In this document: piece by piece, positions 45,280 to 53,469 of the stretch
Layout of the letters: each line of letters begins with the position of its first letter
How positions within the stretch are numbered: position 1 is the first letter of the stretch
From: Sphingomonas telluris
GTDB lineage: Bacteria; Pseudomonadota; Alphaproteobacteria; Sphingomonadales; Sphingomonadaceae
Reading direction: 5' to 3'
DNA: 64,000 bases
NCBI RefSeq assembly: GCF_022568775.1
Contig: NZ_JAKZHW010000001.1
Coordinates: forward strand, 1,364,001 to 1,428,000
Made by a program: the position numbers and the translations under genes
The notes under the pieces: model-generated
Database searches by the model: none
What the model was told of the DNA's origin: nothing
What the model saw: only the letters and a program-made list of their open reading frames with translations

Positions 45280-45899
45280 CTGATGATCGACGGCTGGTTC
45301 ATCTGGTCGATGATGATGACGCGATCCGGCGCTCCGTCGGCTTCGCCCTCAAGACGTCGGGCTTTCAGGTTCGCATCTACGAGAGCGGCAGCGAGCTGTT
45401 GAAGGCTGCGCCAGACCTCCAATCGGGTTGCATTCTGCTCGACATCCGCATGCCTGGAATGGACGGGCTTGAGGCCCAAGCGGCGCTAAGCGCCAAGGGC
45501 GTGACTCTGCCTGTGATCATCATGACGGGCCACGGTGATGTCAGTCTTGCGGTTCGAGCGATGAAAGCCGGAGCAGTCGATTTCATCGAGAAACCATTCC
45601 AAAAGGCGGTTCTGCTCGGCGCGATCGAACAGGGTTTTGCTCGCTTGAATCATTCGACCGCCAATCGCGAGCAAGCGCACGAAGCGGCGGTCAAATTGCA
45701 GCTGCTCACGCCCCGCGAACGTGAAGTGCTCGACGGCCTCGCAAAGGGCCTTCCGAACAAATCGATCGGCTACGACCTCAACATCAGTCCACGAACAGTC
45801 GAGATTCATCGCGCCAATTTGATGAGCAAGTTGGGAGTGAAGAGCCTGTCCGAAGCGCTGCGGATCGCGTTCGCAGCGGAGAGCGGAGAGCCAGGCTAA
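45276..45899 (+). CDS. fixJ: Response regulator FixJ
   Basis: A 207-residue regulator. The receiver domain has acidic VDDDDAIRRSVGFAL, phospho-acceptor Asp56 in CILLDIRMPGMDG, and the usual Thr (IIMTGHGDV) and Lys (FIEKPF). A LuxR-type HTH follows (LTPREREVLDGLAKGLPNKSIGYDLNISPRTVEIHRANLMSKLG). FixJ in rhizobia activates fixK and microaerobic respiration genes. No FixK/FNR gene lies in the window, so the targets may be the adjacent aox or nor genes, or a distant fixK. Confidence 0.94.
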   Translation: MTDDRRLVHLVDDDDAIRRSVGFALKTSGFQVRIYESGSELLKAAPDLQSGCILLDIRMPGMDGLEAQAALSAKGVTLPVIIMTGHGDVSLAVRAMKAGAVDFIEKPFQKAVLLGAIEQGFARLNHSTANREQAHEAAVKLQLLTPREREVLDGLAKGLPNKSIGYDLNISPRTVEIHRANLMSKLGVKSLSEALRIAFAAESGEPG

Positions 45900-45975
45900 G
45901 GAACATTACATATAGAGCGCTCGAGTCCCGTTCGCCATTTTGAGTTGCACAAGCACTTGAAGTGGAGTCAGATAA

Positions 45976-46401
45976 ATGACGGGTCGCCAAACTCATGAAC
46001 AGCTGCTTTCTCAAGGCGAGATTGTAAGCGCGCCTGCGGATCGTGCTTGCCGCGATCAGAGCTTCGAACTTCCAGCTCCTATCTACATAGCGATGGCGAC
46101 GATGTTCACCGGCTTTGTCGCCGTGCTCGGTCTCGCTTTTAGAGGCGGCCACATGGCTGTCGTGGTCGGAGTCATATTCGCTTTCATCGCTGCCTTCTTT
46201 GCGGTTCCGGCACTGTTCCCTCGCATTGCAGCGCGAGAGACCAGCACGAGGGCGCTGAGTTGGTCTGAGTTTGCCGACCGCGGTATCATGACCGCTACCG
46301 GTCATTCGACCGCACGCGAGGCGACCACGCTTGTTTTGCTGCTCCCGTTTCTCATTCTGATGTTCGGCATCGCTGTCGTGACGATCGCATCGTTGGTCTG
46401 A
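45976..46401 (+). CDS. Small membrane protein of the NO/oxygen module
   Basis: A 141-residue protein with three hydrophobic segments (YIAMATMFTGFVAVLGLAF, MAVVVGVIFAFIAAFFAVPAL, VLLLPFLILMFGIAVVTIASLV) and a soluble stretch between the second and third. GGAG stands ten bases before the ATG. Function unknown. Its position between fixJ and norB suggests an accessory role in the respiratory module. Confidence 0.65.
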   Translation: MTGRQTHEQLLSQGEIVSAPADRACRDQSFELPAPIYIAMATMFTGFVAVLGLAFRGGHMAVVVGVIFAFIAAFFAVPALFPRIAARETSTRALSWSEFADRGIMTATGHSTAREATTLVLLLPFLILMFGIAVVTIASLV

Positions 46402-46456
46402 GTTGTTGGCGCGGAGCAGTGCCCGATCGCCGCTCGATTCTGTGTTCTGGAGGTCA

Positions 46457-46666
46457 ATGATGGACGACCAACGCTACTATCGTCGTAGAGTGACCGAGGA
46501 ACAGATTGCTGCACTCGGCTCCGAGGACGCGCGAGTCAGGCGCGTGCACATTGAAATGGCAGGCCGATACCGTGACCTCGTGCGTAGCGTGACGTCTCGC
46601 GGAGAAGGCGAACTTCGGTTGGTGCCGCAGGACCGAGAAGTATCGAACGTCGGTCTTGGCGTTTGA
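46457..46666 (+). CDS. Small soluble protein upstream of norB
   Basis: A 69-residue ORF with GGAGG five bases before the first of two adjacent ATGs. The sequence is charged and helical (YYRRRVTEEQIAAL, VRRVHIEMAGRYRDLVRS) and resembles small uncharacterised proteins encoded with stress or respiratory genes. It lies 53 bases before norB on the same strand and is probably co-transcribed. Function unknown. Confidence 0.6.
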   Translation: MMDDQRYYRRRVTEEQIAALGSEDARVRRVHIEMAGRYRDLVRSVTSRGEGELRLVPQDREVSNVGLGV

Positions 46667-46719
46667 AATTGCGCTCAGATAAGAAGCAACGTCGCTGGTA
46701 ATGAACAGGGGAGCCGCTT

Positions 46720-49116
46720 GTGAACGACGCCGAGCTTAGCCGACCATCGGTCGATCCCGTCAGCGACATCTTGAAGTGGGTGCTGCTCGTAACCGCGATC
46801 CTCTGTTTCGCACTTCTCGGATGGGCAACCGTGAAGACATACGAGAACGCCCCGCCGCACCCACAAGCGTTCACCGATACCGCGGGCAATGTGATCATGT
46901 CCGCCGACGACATCGTCGCCGGCAAGGGCGGCTTCCAAAAAGCCGATCTCATGGATTACGGCAGCATTTACGGCATGGGCTCCTATTTCGGGGAGGATTA
47001 TACCGCTTCGACGCTCGTTCGCCTGGGGGTGCTTACCAAGCAGAGCCTCGCGAACTCTGCCGCCACGCCGCCGGGCACCATTGCGCCAGGCAACAAGTCG
47101 CTCGCTACTACAGGCCCCGCCGGGACGCCCCCGGCGCCCACCACGCCTTCGGCGACTTCGCCAGCGGCTGCACTAGCCGACGCGGCTGCCGCAGCGACGA
47201 TGCAAAAGCAGCTGCAAGGCATCGACCTGACTCAAGCAAGGGTTGTTCTGCCAGATGCCGTCGCCCAGGCGGTCCGCGGCGTTCAAGGCGAGCTCACGAT
47301 GAAACTCAACACGGTCAACCTGTCTGCGGGCTGGGTGCCGGCCAAGAGCTTAAACTCTACGCTTCGGAAGCAGACCGCCGACTTCATTATCTATTCTGCG
47401 ATTACGACTGTTGCGCGCCGACCGGCTCATCCGAGCACATCGTGGACCGAGAACTGGCCCTATGAGCCGTCGGTCGGCAACACCCCGACCACGAACACCT
47501 TCCAGTGGACGTGGATCAGCTTCTGCTTCACCTTCTTCGCGATGGGCTTCGTGCTGTGGCTCTACCGGGCCTATCTCGACCATCCCGACGATGCGCCGAT
47601 GGAGCGCGGTCTCGCTGTCTACCGCGCTCTGACACCGAGCCAGATCAAGACTGGCAAATATTTCATCGTCGTCGCGCTCGTGTTCCTTGCATCGCAGGGC
47701 GCCGGTGCCATCATGGCGCACTCTTATTATGAGCGGGAGACCTTCTACGGCGTCCAGCTCAACTACATCCTGCCGTTCAACTTCTTGCGCAGCTTCCATT
47801 TGCAGGCACCGATCATCTGGATCGGGCTCGGCTGGATCGCGAGCGGTCTCTTTATCGCTCCGGCAATCGCCGGCGGACGCGAAGCCAAAGGCCAGGGCTT
47901 TCTAGTCGACCTGCTGTTCTGGGTCTCGCTGTTCGTCGTCGCCGCCGCCCTTCTCGGCAATTACCTGGGCATCCAGGGTGTGATCGACAAAGGCTGGTTC
48001 TGGTTCGGCAACCAGGGCCTGTCCTACATTCAGCTCGGCCGCTTCTGGCAAATGTTGTTCTTCGTCGCGTTGCTAAGCTGGAGCGGCCTCATGTTTCGCG
48101 CGCTTTGGCCGAGCCGGGAGACGGTGGTCGAGGCGACCCGGCAGTTCTGGAGCGGCGCGATCCGCCTGGAGCACCTGATCTGGGCGGCTACGATCAACGT
48201 CGCCGTTCTCTATATCTTCGGGATGATCCCGCTGACCGGCATTGAGAAGTCGTTCACCATCACGGACTTCTGGCGTTGGTGGGTGGTCCACCTGTGGGTT
48301 GAGCAGTCGTTCGAGTTCTTCGCGGTAGCAATGAGCGCCTACCTGCTGATGTCGCTCGGGCTCGTCTCTCGCAAGCTCGCGGAGCGCTCGGTCTATCTCG
48401 AACTCATTCTGATCTTCCTCGGCGGCGTGCTCGGAACGGGGCATCACCTCTACTGGGGTGGCGGCCCCGGCATGTGGGTTCCCCTCGGGAGCATGTTCTC
48501 CTTCATCGAAGTCCTGCCTCTCGTGCTGCTAATCCTTGAGGCCATTTCGCAGCACCGATTGATCAAAGGTGCCGCGACCTTCGACTACGGGCTCGCCTAT
48601 CTTTACATCCTTGGGTCGGCATTCTGGAATTTCGTGGGCGCCGGTGTGTTCGGTGGCGGCACGCTCAACGCCCCGCTCGTCAATTATTATGAGCACGGCA
48701 CCTTCCTTACGCTCAATCACGCGCACACTTCGCTGTTCGGTGCCTTTGGCTTGCTGGCGCTCGGGCTGATTTACTTCTGCCTTCGCTACCGCGCCGGCCC
48801 CGGTGCGCCATTCAATGAAACGGCGGGCCGAATTGCCTTCTGGTGCTACAACGGCGGGCTTGCGATGTGGATCTTCCTGCACTTCTTCCCCATTGGGTGG
48901 CCGCAGTTGAACGCGGTCTACGAGCACGGATACGCATGGGCGCGCAGCCAAGCGTTCTACGACCAGACACTCTTCTGGCAGTGGATGCGCTTGCCGGGGG
49001 ATGTTGTCTTCTCGGCGGGCGGACTGATCATGAGCTGGGACTTCATTATGAAGCTTCGCCAGCCACGGGGAATCGTGCCCCACGCAAGCGGCGAGCGATC
49101 TGGTCAGGCGGCCTGA
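46720..49116 (+). CDS. norB: Quinol-dependent nitric oxide reductase (qNOR)
   Basis: A 798-residue single-subunit NO reductase that reduces two NO to N2O with quinol electrons. The long N-terminal region has one helix (WVLLVTAILCFALLGWATVKTYE) and a periplasmic domain characteristic of qNOR. The catalytic core has about twelve helices, with haem/FeB histidines in WVVHLWVEQSFEFFAVA, GTGHHLYWGG and LNHAHTSLFGAFG. Residues about 113-160 are an Ala/Pro/Thr-rich insertion in the periplasmic domain, unlike compact qNORs. The GTG start is at 46720. Confidence 0.95.
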   Translation: MNDAELSRPSVDPVSDILKWVLLVTAILCFALLGWATVKTYENAPPHPQAFTDTAGNVIMSADDIVAGKGGFQKADLMDYGSIYGMGSYFGEDYTASTLVRLGVLTKQSLANSAATPPGTIAPGNKSLATTGPAGTPPAPTTPSATSPAAALADAAAAATMQKQLQGIDLTQARVVLPDAVAQAVRGVQGELTMKLNTVNLSAGWVPAKSLNSTLRKQTADFIIYSAITTVARRPAHPSTSWTENWPYEPSVGNTPTTNTFQWTWISFCFTFFAMGFVLWLYRAYLDHPDDAPMERGLAVYRALTPSQIKTGKYFIVVALVFLASQGAGAIMAHSYYERETFYGVQLNYILPFNFLRSFHLQAPIIWIGLGWIASGLFIAPAIAGGREAKGQGFLVDLLFWVSLFVVAAALLGNYLGIQGVIDKGWFWFGNQGLSYIQLGRFWQMLFFVALLSWSGLMFRALWPSRETVVEATRQFWSGAIRLEHLIWAATINVAVLYIFGMIPLTGIEKSFTITDFWRWWVVHLWVEQSFEFFAVAMSAYLLMSLGLVSRKLAERSVYLELILIFLGGVLGTGHHLYWGGGPGMWVPLGSMFSFIEVLPLVLLILEAISQHRLIKGAATFDYGLAYLYILGSAFWNFVGAGVFGGGTLNAPLVNYYEHGTFLTLNHAHTSLFGAFGLLALGLIYFCLRYRAGPGAPFNETAGRIAFWCYNGGLAMWIFLHFFPIGWPQLNAVYEHGYAWARSQAFYDQTLFWQWMRLPGDVVFSAGGLIMSWDFIMKLRQPRGIVPHASGERSGQAA

Positions 49117-49133
49117 AAACGAAAGATCCAATT

Positions 49134-49472
49134 GTGGCTCTTCATCACCTTGTGCCGAGCGAAATCGTTCGTCTTCCGTCTGTGGCCTCTGATGAGGCTA
49201 AAACTGCGGCGCTCGTAAAGACTGATGCATTCGAAGCAATGCAGTTGATCCTTCGCTCCGGTGAGGAGATCGCGGAGCATGCCGTTCCTGGTTTTGTGAC
49301 CATCGTTTGTCTGGAGGGTTCGGTCACGCTCGACGGGGCGACGCAGGTGAAGCTCAGTGCGGGAGAGTGGATGTATCTTGATCGCGGCGAGAAGCATTCG
49401 GTGGTGGCGCACGAGGACAGCTCGCTCCTGGTAACGATCATGTTCGAGAAACTGCTTGCTGTTTCTAGTTAG
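49134..49472 (+). CDS. Cupin-domain protein, possibly NO/O2-related
   Basis: A 112-residue single-domain cupin: LILRSGEEIAEHAVPGFVTIVCLEGSVTLDG and LSAGEWMYLDRGEKHSVVAHEDSSLLVTI are the two cupin motifs, with His/Glu positions suitable for metal binding. The start is GTG 49134; a later GTG at 49152 is possible. It sits 17 bases after norB and 6 before nnrS, so it is part of that operon. Similar small cupins accompany denitrification genes; no activity is known. Confidence 0.8.
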   Translation: MALHHLVPSEIVRLPSVASDEAKTAALVKTDAFEAMQLILRSGEEIAEHAVPGFVTIVCLEGSVTLDGATQVKLSAGEWMYLDRGEKHSVVAHEDSSLLVTIMFEKLLAVSS

Positions 49473-49478
49473 AAATTC

Positions 49479-50702
49479 ATGACCCAGAGTTCGATCAAAA
49501 ATGTGACGCGGGGCGAGCAGATGCTTGCGCTGAGAAAAAGGCGCGAAGGGGCGGCGCCACCGATCCTGCGCGGGGGTTTTCGTCCCTTCTTTTTCGGCGC
49601 TGCAACCTGGGCAATAATCGCAATCGCGCTTTGGCTATGCACCCTTGCCGGTGAAGTTGGCCTTCCTACCGCTTTCGAGGCGGTTGCCTGGCATCGCCAC
49701 GAAATGCTGTTTGGCTTCGTCGGCGCCGCGGTAGCCGGGTTTCTGCTGACTGCAATCCCCAATTGGACCGGGCGATTGCCGATTGCGGGGACGCCGCTGC
49801 TCGGCCTGTTCGGCTTGTGGGCTACGGCGCGATTGGCAGTTCTGGTGTCAGCGCGCATCGGATTGTGGCCCGCGGCTATCGTCGATGTCGGGCTGTTTGT
49901 TTCGCTTGCCCTGCTTGCAGCGCGCGAAGTGCTCGCGAGCAACAATCGCAATGTGCCCATTGTCGGCCTGGTCCTTCTGTTCGGACTCGCCGACGCCGCG
50001 GATTACGCTGGCGCAGCCGGCATGGTCTCTGCGGACTTGGGCTGGCGAGGAGCGATCGCGCTAATAATTGTCATAATTTCCCTGATCGGTGGTCGCATTA
50101 TCCCATCGTTCACGCGCAACTGGATGGCCAAGCAAGGAATGAAGCGGGGGCTGCCGACGCAGCCGCAACGCCTCGACCTGCTGGTGATCGTCTCAACCGC
50201 GGTCGCTTTGCTGCTGTGGCTTGGCTTCCCGGACAATCAATTGACAGGCTTCGCGCTTGTGCTCGCCGGCGCGGCCCAGTTCCTTCGACTTTCGCGCTGG
50301 GGCGGAATGCGAGCGGTGAGTGATCCGCTCGTCCTGATCTTGCATGTTGGTTATGCATGGATCCCGATCGGCCTTCTGCTCCTTGGCCTGAGCGTCGGCG
50401 GCTTTGACGTTCCCCGCAGCGCCGCAATTCACGCTTTAACAGCCGGAGCGATGACGACGATGATCCTTGCCGTGATGACACGAGCGACTTTGGGCCATAC
50501 CGGACGGGCTCTGAAAGCTAGCAGGGCAACTGTCGTCCTCTACATCTGCGTGACGGTAGCCGCTCTCTTGAGGGTAGCCGCATCGCTCGGGCTGGCTTCC
50601 TATCGGTTGCTGCTAGACATCAGCGGTTTCACTTGGATTGCCGGTCTAGCTCTCTTCCTCGCGGCTTACGGACCAATGCTTTGGCAGCGCCGCGCCGAAT
50701 AG
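49479..50702 (+). CDS. nnrS: NnrS family membrane haem protein
   Basis: A 407-residue polytopic protein with about twelve hydrophobic segments. The N-terminus PILRGGFRPFFFGAATWAI and AFEAVAWHRHEMLFGFVGAAVAGFLLTAIPNWTG are the NnrS signatures, including conserved His and Trp. Later GGRIIPSFTRNWM and HALTAGAMTTMILAVMTRATLGHTGR are also typical. NnrS contributes to NO tolerance by lowering NO-derived iron complexes in Vibrio and Rhodobacter. Last gene of the norB operon, ending just before repeat copy 3. Confidence 0.94.
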   Translation: MTQSSIKNVTRGEQMLALRKRREGAAPPILRGGFRPFFFGAATWAIIAIALWLCTLAGEVGLPTAFEAVAWHRHEMLFGFVGAAVAGFLLTAIPNWTGRLPIAGTPLLGLFGLWATARLAVLVSARIGLWPAAIVDVGLFVSLALLAAREVLASNNRNVPIVGLVLLFGLADAADYAGAAGMVSADLGWRGAIALIIVIISLIGGRIIPSFTRNWMAKQGMKRGLPTQPQRLDLLVIVSTAVALLLWLGFPDNQLTGFALVLAGAAQFLRLSRWGGMRAVSDPLVLILHVGYAWIPIGLLLLGLSVGGFDVPRSAAIHALTAGAMTTMILAVMTRATLGHTGRALKASRATVVLYICVTVAALLRVAASLGLASYRLLLDISGFTWIAGLALFLAAYGPMLWQRRAE

Positions 50703-50833
50703 TTCGACTGCTGGATGGCAGTTTGAATTTGGACCGCGGCTGATCGGCACCATCAGGATCAGTTGCTCGGCGAAATTCTAGGACGTCCCAGTCTGGGCGC
50801 ATCGGTTGCCGAACGGTCGATTCCGCGACCACC

Positions 50834-50994
50834 CCCCTGCGATGTCAACACGAGCAGCCTCAGCTAACGTGTTGATTTTTCAATGATCTGACCGCTGCTT
50901 GAAGTCGATTTGGCCAACAAAAAGGGGTTTCAGCAACGGTTCTGGTTCACATTGAACCACCCGAACACTGTAGGTGAGAATCCCTCTCAAACTT
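50834..50994 (-). repeat. Dispersed tRNA-Val-linked repeat, copy 3
   Basis: It shares the 32-base core running from CTGCGATGTC to CAGCTAAC, then the GTTGATTTTT segment and the right half with GGTTCACATTGAACC and CGAACACTGTAGGTGAGAA. To the left, similarity to the tRNA stops right after the anticodon-stem CAG, so only the anticodon-arm part remains. It lies in the 405-base gap 50703-51107, which otherwise shows no gene. Confidence 0.85.
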
Positions 50995-51107
50995 ACCACC
51001 GGAGGTCGGCCGAGCCAAAGCCGGGAGCAGCTCGCAACTAGTCACGTCCGTCCCCATATCTAGAAGTCCGCTCATGGCGCCTAACGCCTGAGCTTAGGAG
51101 AAATCCC

Positions 51108-51659
51108 ATGCCTGATCCCGGCAATGCGAAAGACAAAAGCTTCACCGCCTTTCGGTCAGCAGCCGAGGAGGTCGACACCAAGCTCGCCAGCGACGCAACG
51201 AAACGGGAGGAGCAATCGTGGGACAATGAAGGTGGTCACATGAGCTCGACGAGCGGGCGGGTCACGCGCGCCTCAAACGCCGACCTGCCGTATGTCGTTT
51301 TCTTGGAACATCACGGAGGCGAAACCAGCGAACATGCGTTCGCGACGATGCGAGAGGCCGAAGCGTTCATCAAGCGGAACACACCAGTGCCAGGCGCCGT
51401 CCTTGCCACAACCTATGACCGACCCGCACCCGCGCTCGCAACATCTCCGACCGAAACGAAAAGCATCATGAATGATGAGGGCATCCTTGCGCGGCTAAAA
51501 GTCATTGACCGGCGATTGCGACAAATCTCGACAGAAGATGCGGCATCCGTGCTGGCCGGTGGCTTAGCGATGGCGGGAATCGATGAACAAGAGCGTCTGA
51601 GACTGGTCGCCGAGACCGAACGCATCCTAGACGAGCTCGATGGGACTAGTAACGATTGA
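51108..51659 (+). CDS. Hypothetical soluble protein
   Basis: A 183-residue ORF with AGGAG before the ATG at 51108. Residues 1-45 are charged and probably disordered. A small alpha/beta stretch follows (LPYVVFLEHHGGETSEHAFATMREAEAFIKRNTP), and a C-terminal helical region (ILARLKVIDRRLRQISTEDA, DEQERLRLVAETERILDEL) resembles a coiled coil. A second possible start is at 51241. No family recognised. First gene after repeat copy 3. Confidence 0.65.
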   Translation: MPDPGNAKDKSFTAFRSAAEEVDTKLASDATKREEQSWDNEGGHMSSTSGRVTRASNADLPYVVFLEHHGGETSEHAFATMREAEAFIKRNTPVPGAVLATTYDRPAPALATSPTETKSIMNDEGILARLKVIDRRLRQISTEDAASVLAGGLAMAGIDEQERLRLVAETERILDELDGTSND

Positions 51660-51710
51660 TATGCAATGAGAGAGCGATCTAGCCGATCGTAGGCCAAGCT
51701 GGCTTCGGCC

Positions 51711-51935
51711 TCACATTCGATGCTTCGACGGACGAACCCTTTCACGAACCACCTCACCGCGGATCAGAGCCGTTTGCAGCTTGTGCCTCATCGTCTCGGC
51801 TCCCGCGCTACTTTGGCATACCAACCGGACACCGCCGCCCAACAGATCTTCAATCGACGAGACCCCGATCGCAAGGCGAGCGCAGTGCGCTCTTACGTCT
51901 GCCTCGCTCAATGCCAGCAGGATTACGCGGCTCAT
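51711..51935 (-). CDS. Small hypothetical protein
   Basis: A 74-residue protein beginning MSRVILLALSEADVRAHCARL, with GGAGAAACG before the ATG. Its start overlaps by ATGA the 50-aa gene that precedes it in transcription, so the pair is coupled. Hydrophobic and basic residues alternate in a compact alpha/beta-like pattern. No family recognised. Confidence 0.6.
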   Translation of the reverse strand: MSRVILLALSEADVRAHCARLAIGVSSIEDLLGGGVRLVCQSSAGAETMRHKLQTALIRGEVVRERVRPSKHRM

Positions 51936-52084
51936 CGTTTCTCCGCGCGCTTCGCCGCCGCCAGGGCGTCTCTCGCCTGTGTATAACGGTAGCCCTGCCA
52001 AACGAAGGTGTCAGCGGGAACTCTTTCGATGCCATAGTGCTCGAGCTCGGCATTGCTGGGCTCGTCATCCGGATATGCGCTCAT
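51932..52084 (-). CDS. Small 50-residue protein
   Basis: A short ORF with AGGAA eight bases before its ATG at 52084. The peptide begins MSAYPDDEPSNAELEHYGIE, contains a WQGYRYTQARDALAAAKRA segment with conserved-looking aromatics, and ends in TGA overlapping the next ATG. The Shine-Dalgarno sequence, coupling and protein-like core support it as real. It probably heads the small minus-strand unit 51711-52084. Confidence 0.6.
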   Translation of the reverse strand: MSAYPDDEPSNAELEHYGIERVPADTFVWQGYRYTQARDALAAAKRAEKR

Positions 52085-52127
52085 CTTGGTTCCTTTCGAA
52101 TATTTGCCCTAAACGAGCGCATGCGCT

Positions 52128-52346
52128 TCAACTGCGCTCGCAATCATTCCGCAGCTTGACCGCTCGTGCTCCGCGGTCCGTAAGGACCAGCTCATACGAT
52201 AAGCGCTGCCCAGAAACCGGATCGACGCTTCGTTGCCAAAGAGCGGGGCCCTTTTGAAAGCCGATGAGTCCGCCGGCGCGACTTGGGCAGATCGAACCGT
52301 GGCCAGTCGTGGCGTCGAACGATTTGACGGTTCCGAAGTGTCTCAT
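52128..52346 (-). CDS. Cold-shock-domain-like small protein, divergent type (copy A)
   Basis: A 72-residue protein beginning MRHFGTVKSFDATTGHGSICP, the opening strands of a cold-shock (OB-fold) domain, and ending with GQRLSYELVLTDRGARAVKL. The usual RNP1 (KGFGFI) is changed to TGHGSI, and the aromatic residues that stack on nucleic acid are largely absent. It is paralogous to the gene at 53128. Function as an RNA chaperone is therefore doubtful. Confidence 0.75.
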   Translation of the reverse strand: MRHFGTVKSFDATTGHGSICPSRAGGLIGFQKGPALWQRSVDPVSGQRLSYELVLTDRGARAVKLRNDCERS

Positions 52347-52349
52347 TGT

Positions 52350-52634
52350 TCATTGCACGTGGGGAACGGGGCGGGGCTGCTTCGCTTGGGCCGCCCAGCA
52401 GTTGTGGGGGATTGTTTCATTCCACGGAAGCGCAGCGTTGAAGCGGTATTCTGTCGAACAATATGGGCACAGAATATCTGTTTCCTCTCCCATGTTGAGA
52501 TAGACGTGCGGATGATCGTGGGGAGGCATCACACCGATACAATGAAAGGCTGCAACGCCGATCTGGATGCTGTTCACCCCGAGCTCGTTGAAGAACAGGG
52601 GGGTCTCAGGCGGAGTGCGGCGCTCCGTCTCCAT
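52350..52634 (-). CDS. CHCC-type zinc-finger protein
   Basis: A 94-residue protein from the ATG at 52634. The core FHCIGVMPPHDHPHVYLNMGEETDILCPYCSTEY provides Cys, His and two more Cys in CPYC, as in the zf-CHCC family (NDUFS6-like), in which a zinc ion is bound. In bacteria these are small stand-alone proteins of unknown role. It abuts the 72-residue gene upstream (2-base gap) and the cold-shock gene downstream (3-base gap), forming a compact minus-strand set. Confidence 0.8.
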   Translation of the reverse strand: METERRTPPETPLFFNELGVNSIQIGVAAFHCIGVMPPHDHPHVYLNMGEETDILCPYCSTEYRFNAALPWNETIPHNCWAAQAKQPRPVPHVQ

Positions 52635-52636
52635 CG

Positions 52637-52855
52637 TTAGAACGCCTTGCCTTCCATCCATTCGTGGACGTCGGCTTCCGCGTCTTCCTGCGGCCGGGAG
52701 CAGCGCTCCTTTACCATTGTGGCGAGTTGCCGTTCGTTCTTGATTGTGGATGCATCGAAGTGGGTGAGGAAGGGCCAGCGCGCCTGCGCGTCGGCCATAT
52801 ATCCCCGCTTGCGGACGACGGTCTCTGCGCTGTCAGCACCAGTAAACCCGAACAT
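52637..52855 (-). CDS. Small hypothetical protein
   Basis: A 72-residue protein starting MFGFTGADSAET, with GAGGAG seven bases upstream of the ATG at 52855. It is hydrophilic with a helical C-terminal half (KNERQLATMVKERCSRPQEDAEADVHEWMEGKAF). It leads the minus-strand set that includes the zinc-finger and cold-shock genes. The AT-rich stretch immediately upstream probably holds its promoter. No family recognised. Confidence 0.6.
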   Translation of the reverse strand: MFGFTGADSAETVVRKRGYMADAQARWPFLTHFDASTIKNERQLATMVKERCSRPQEDAEADVHEWMEGKAF

Positions 52856-52876
52856 CGCGCTTCTCCTCGATAACAT

Positions 52877-53060
52877 TCTATCAAAATGTAAGGTAGTGAT
52901 CGGCGAGGATATTACTAGATGCTCGACGACAGTTTATTATGAATATTCTAAGGTTACGACGATTTATATTTTAGGGATTGCCTTGTTTAACTGTCCAACA
53001 ACAACTATCTTTTCGTTGCTACCAGTCGCAATCGACGGTCTTGGGCGCTAAGCCGCACCT
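52877..53060. other. AT-rich intergenic island
   Basis: This stretch (for example TTATTATGAATATTC and TTTATATTTTAGG) is far richer in A/T than the surrounding DNA and lies between divergent genes (72-aa gene leftward, cold-shock-like gene rightward). It may contain promoters and 5' leaders for both, as in cold-shock transcripts with long AT-rich leaders, or it may be foreign DNA. No reading frame of note. Confidence 0.5.
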
Positions 53061-53127
53061 TCCTCCATCTTTATCGTCTCCTAGCGGTAGGGTGCCATTC
53101 CGGCCTCTGCCAACAAAGGAACTCAAC

Positions 53128-53337
53128 ATGAAATATTTTGGAACCGTCAGCTCGTTTGACACCGGCAACGGCCACGGCGAGATCAAGCCGGAGACCGGCG
53201 GCGATCTGCTTCGCTTTGAGCGGAACGCCTTCTCGTGGGGAAACAACGCCGTCCCGACGGTCGGTCAGCGTCTTTCCTATGACGTGGGCACGAACCCCCA
53301 GCGCCAGCCCTGCGCGCTGAACCTTCAGACCATCTAA
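53128..53337 (+). CDS. Cold-shock-domain-like small protein, divergent type (copy B)
   Basis: A 69-residue protein beginning MKYFGTVSSFDTGNGHGEI, with AAGGAA before the ATG. It parallels the gene at 52128 over its full length (FGTV-SFD--GHG, GGxLxxFxxx, VGQRLSY). RNP1 is altered to GHGEIK, and RNP2 is not recognisable. It probably keeps the OB-fold but not standard nucleic-acid binding. It lies downstream of a long AT-rich leader, on the opposite strand to its paralogue. Confidence 0.75.
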   Translation: MKYFGTVSSFDTGNGHGEIKPETGGDLLRFERNAFSWGNNAVPTVGQRLSYDVGTNPQRQPCALNLQTI

Positions 53338-53469
53338 CCAAGTGGCGCGAACGGCGGCGAAGCTCGTCTCCGTTCCCGCTCTTCGACGCCGATCGCTCGA
53401 GCCTCAAGGGGTTCGGGCGATTGGCGGTGCGACCGCCTCCCCCGGACCGGGGAGCCAAAGGAACATCCG

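Noticed and set aside
45900-45975. FNR/FixK-type box upstream of the 45976 gene
   Set aside because: TTGAG-TTGC-ACAAG is only a half match to TTGAT-N4-ATCAA; too weak to call.
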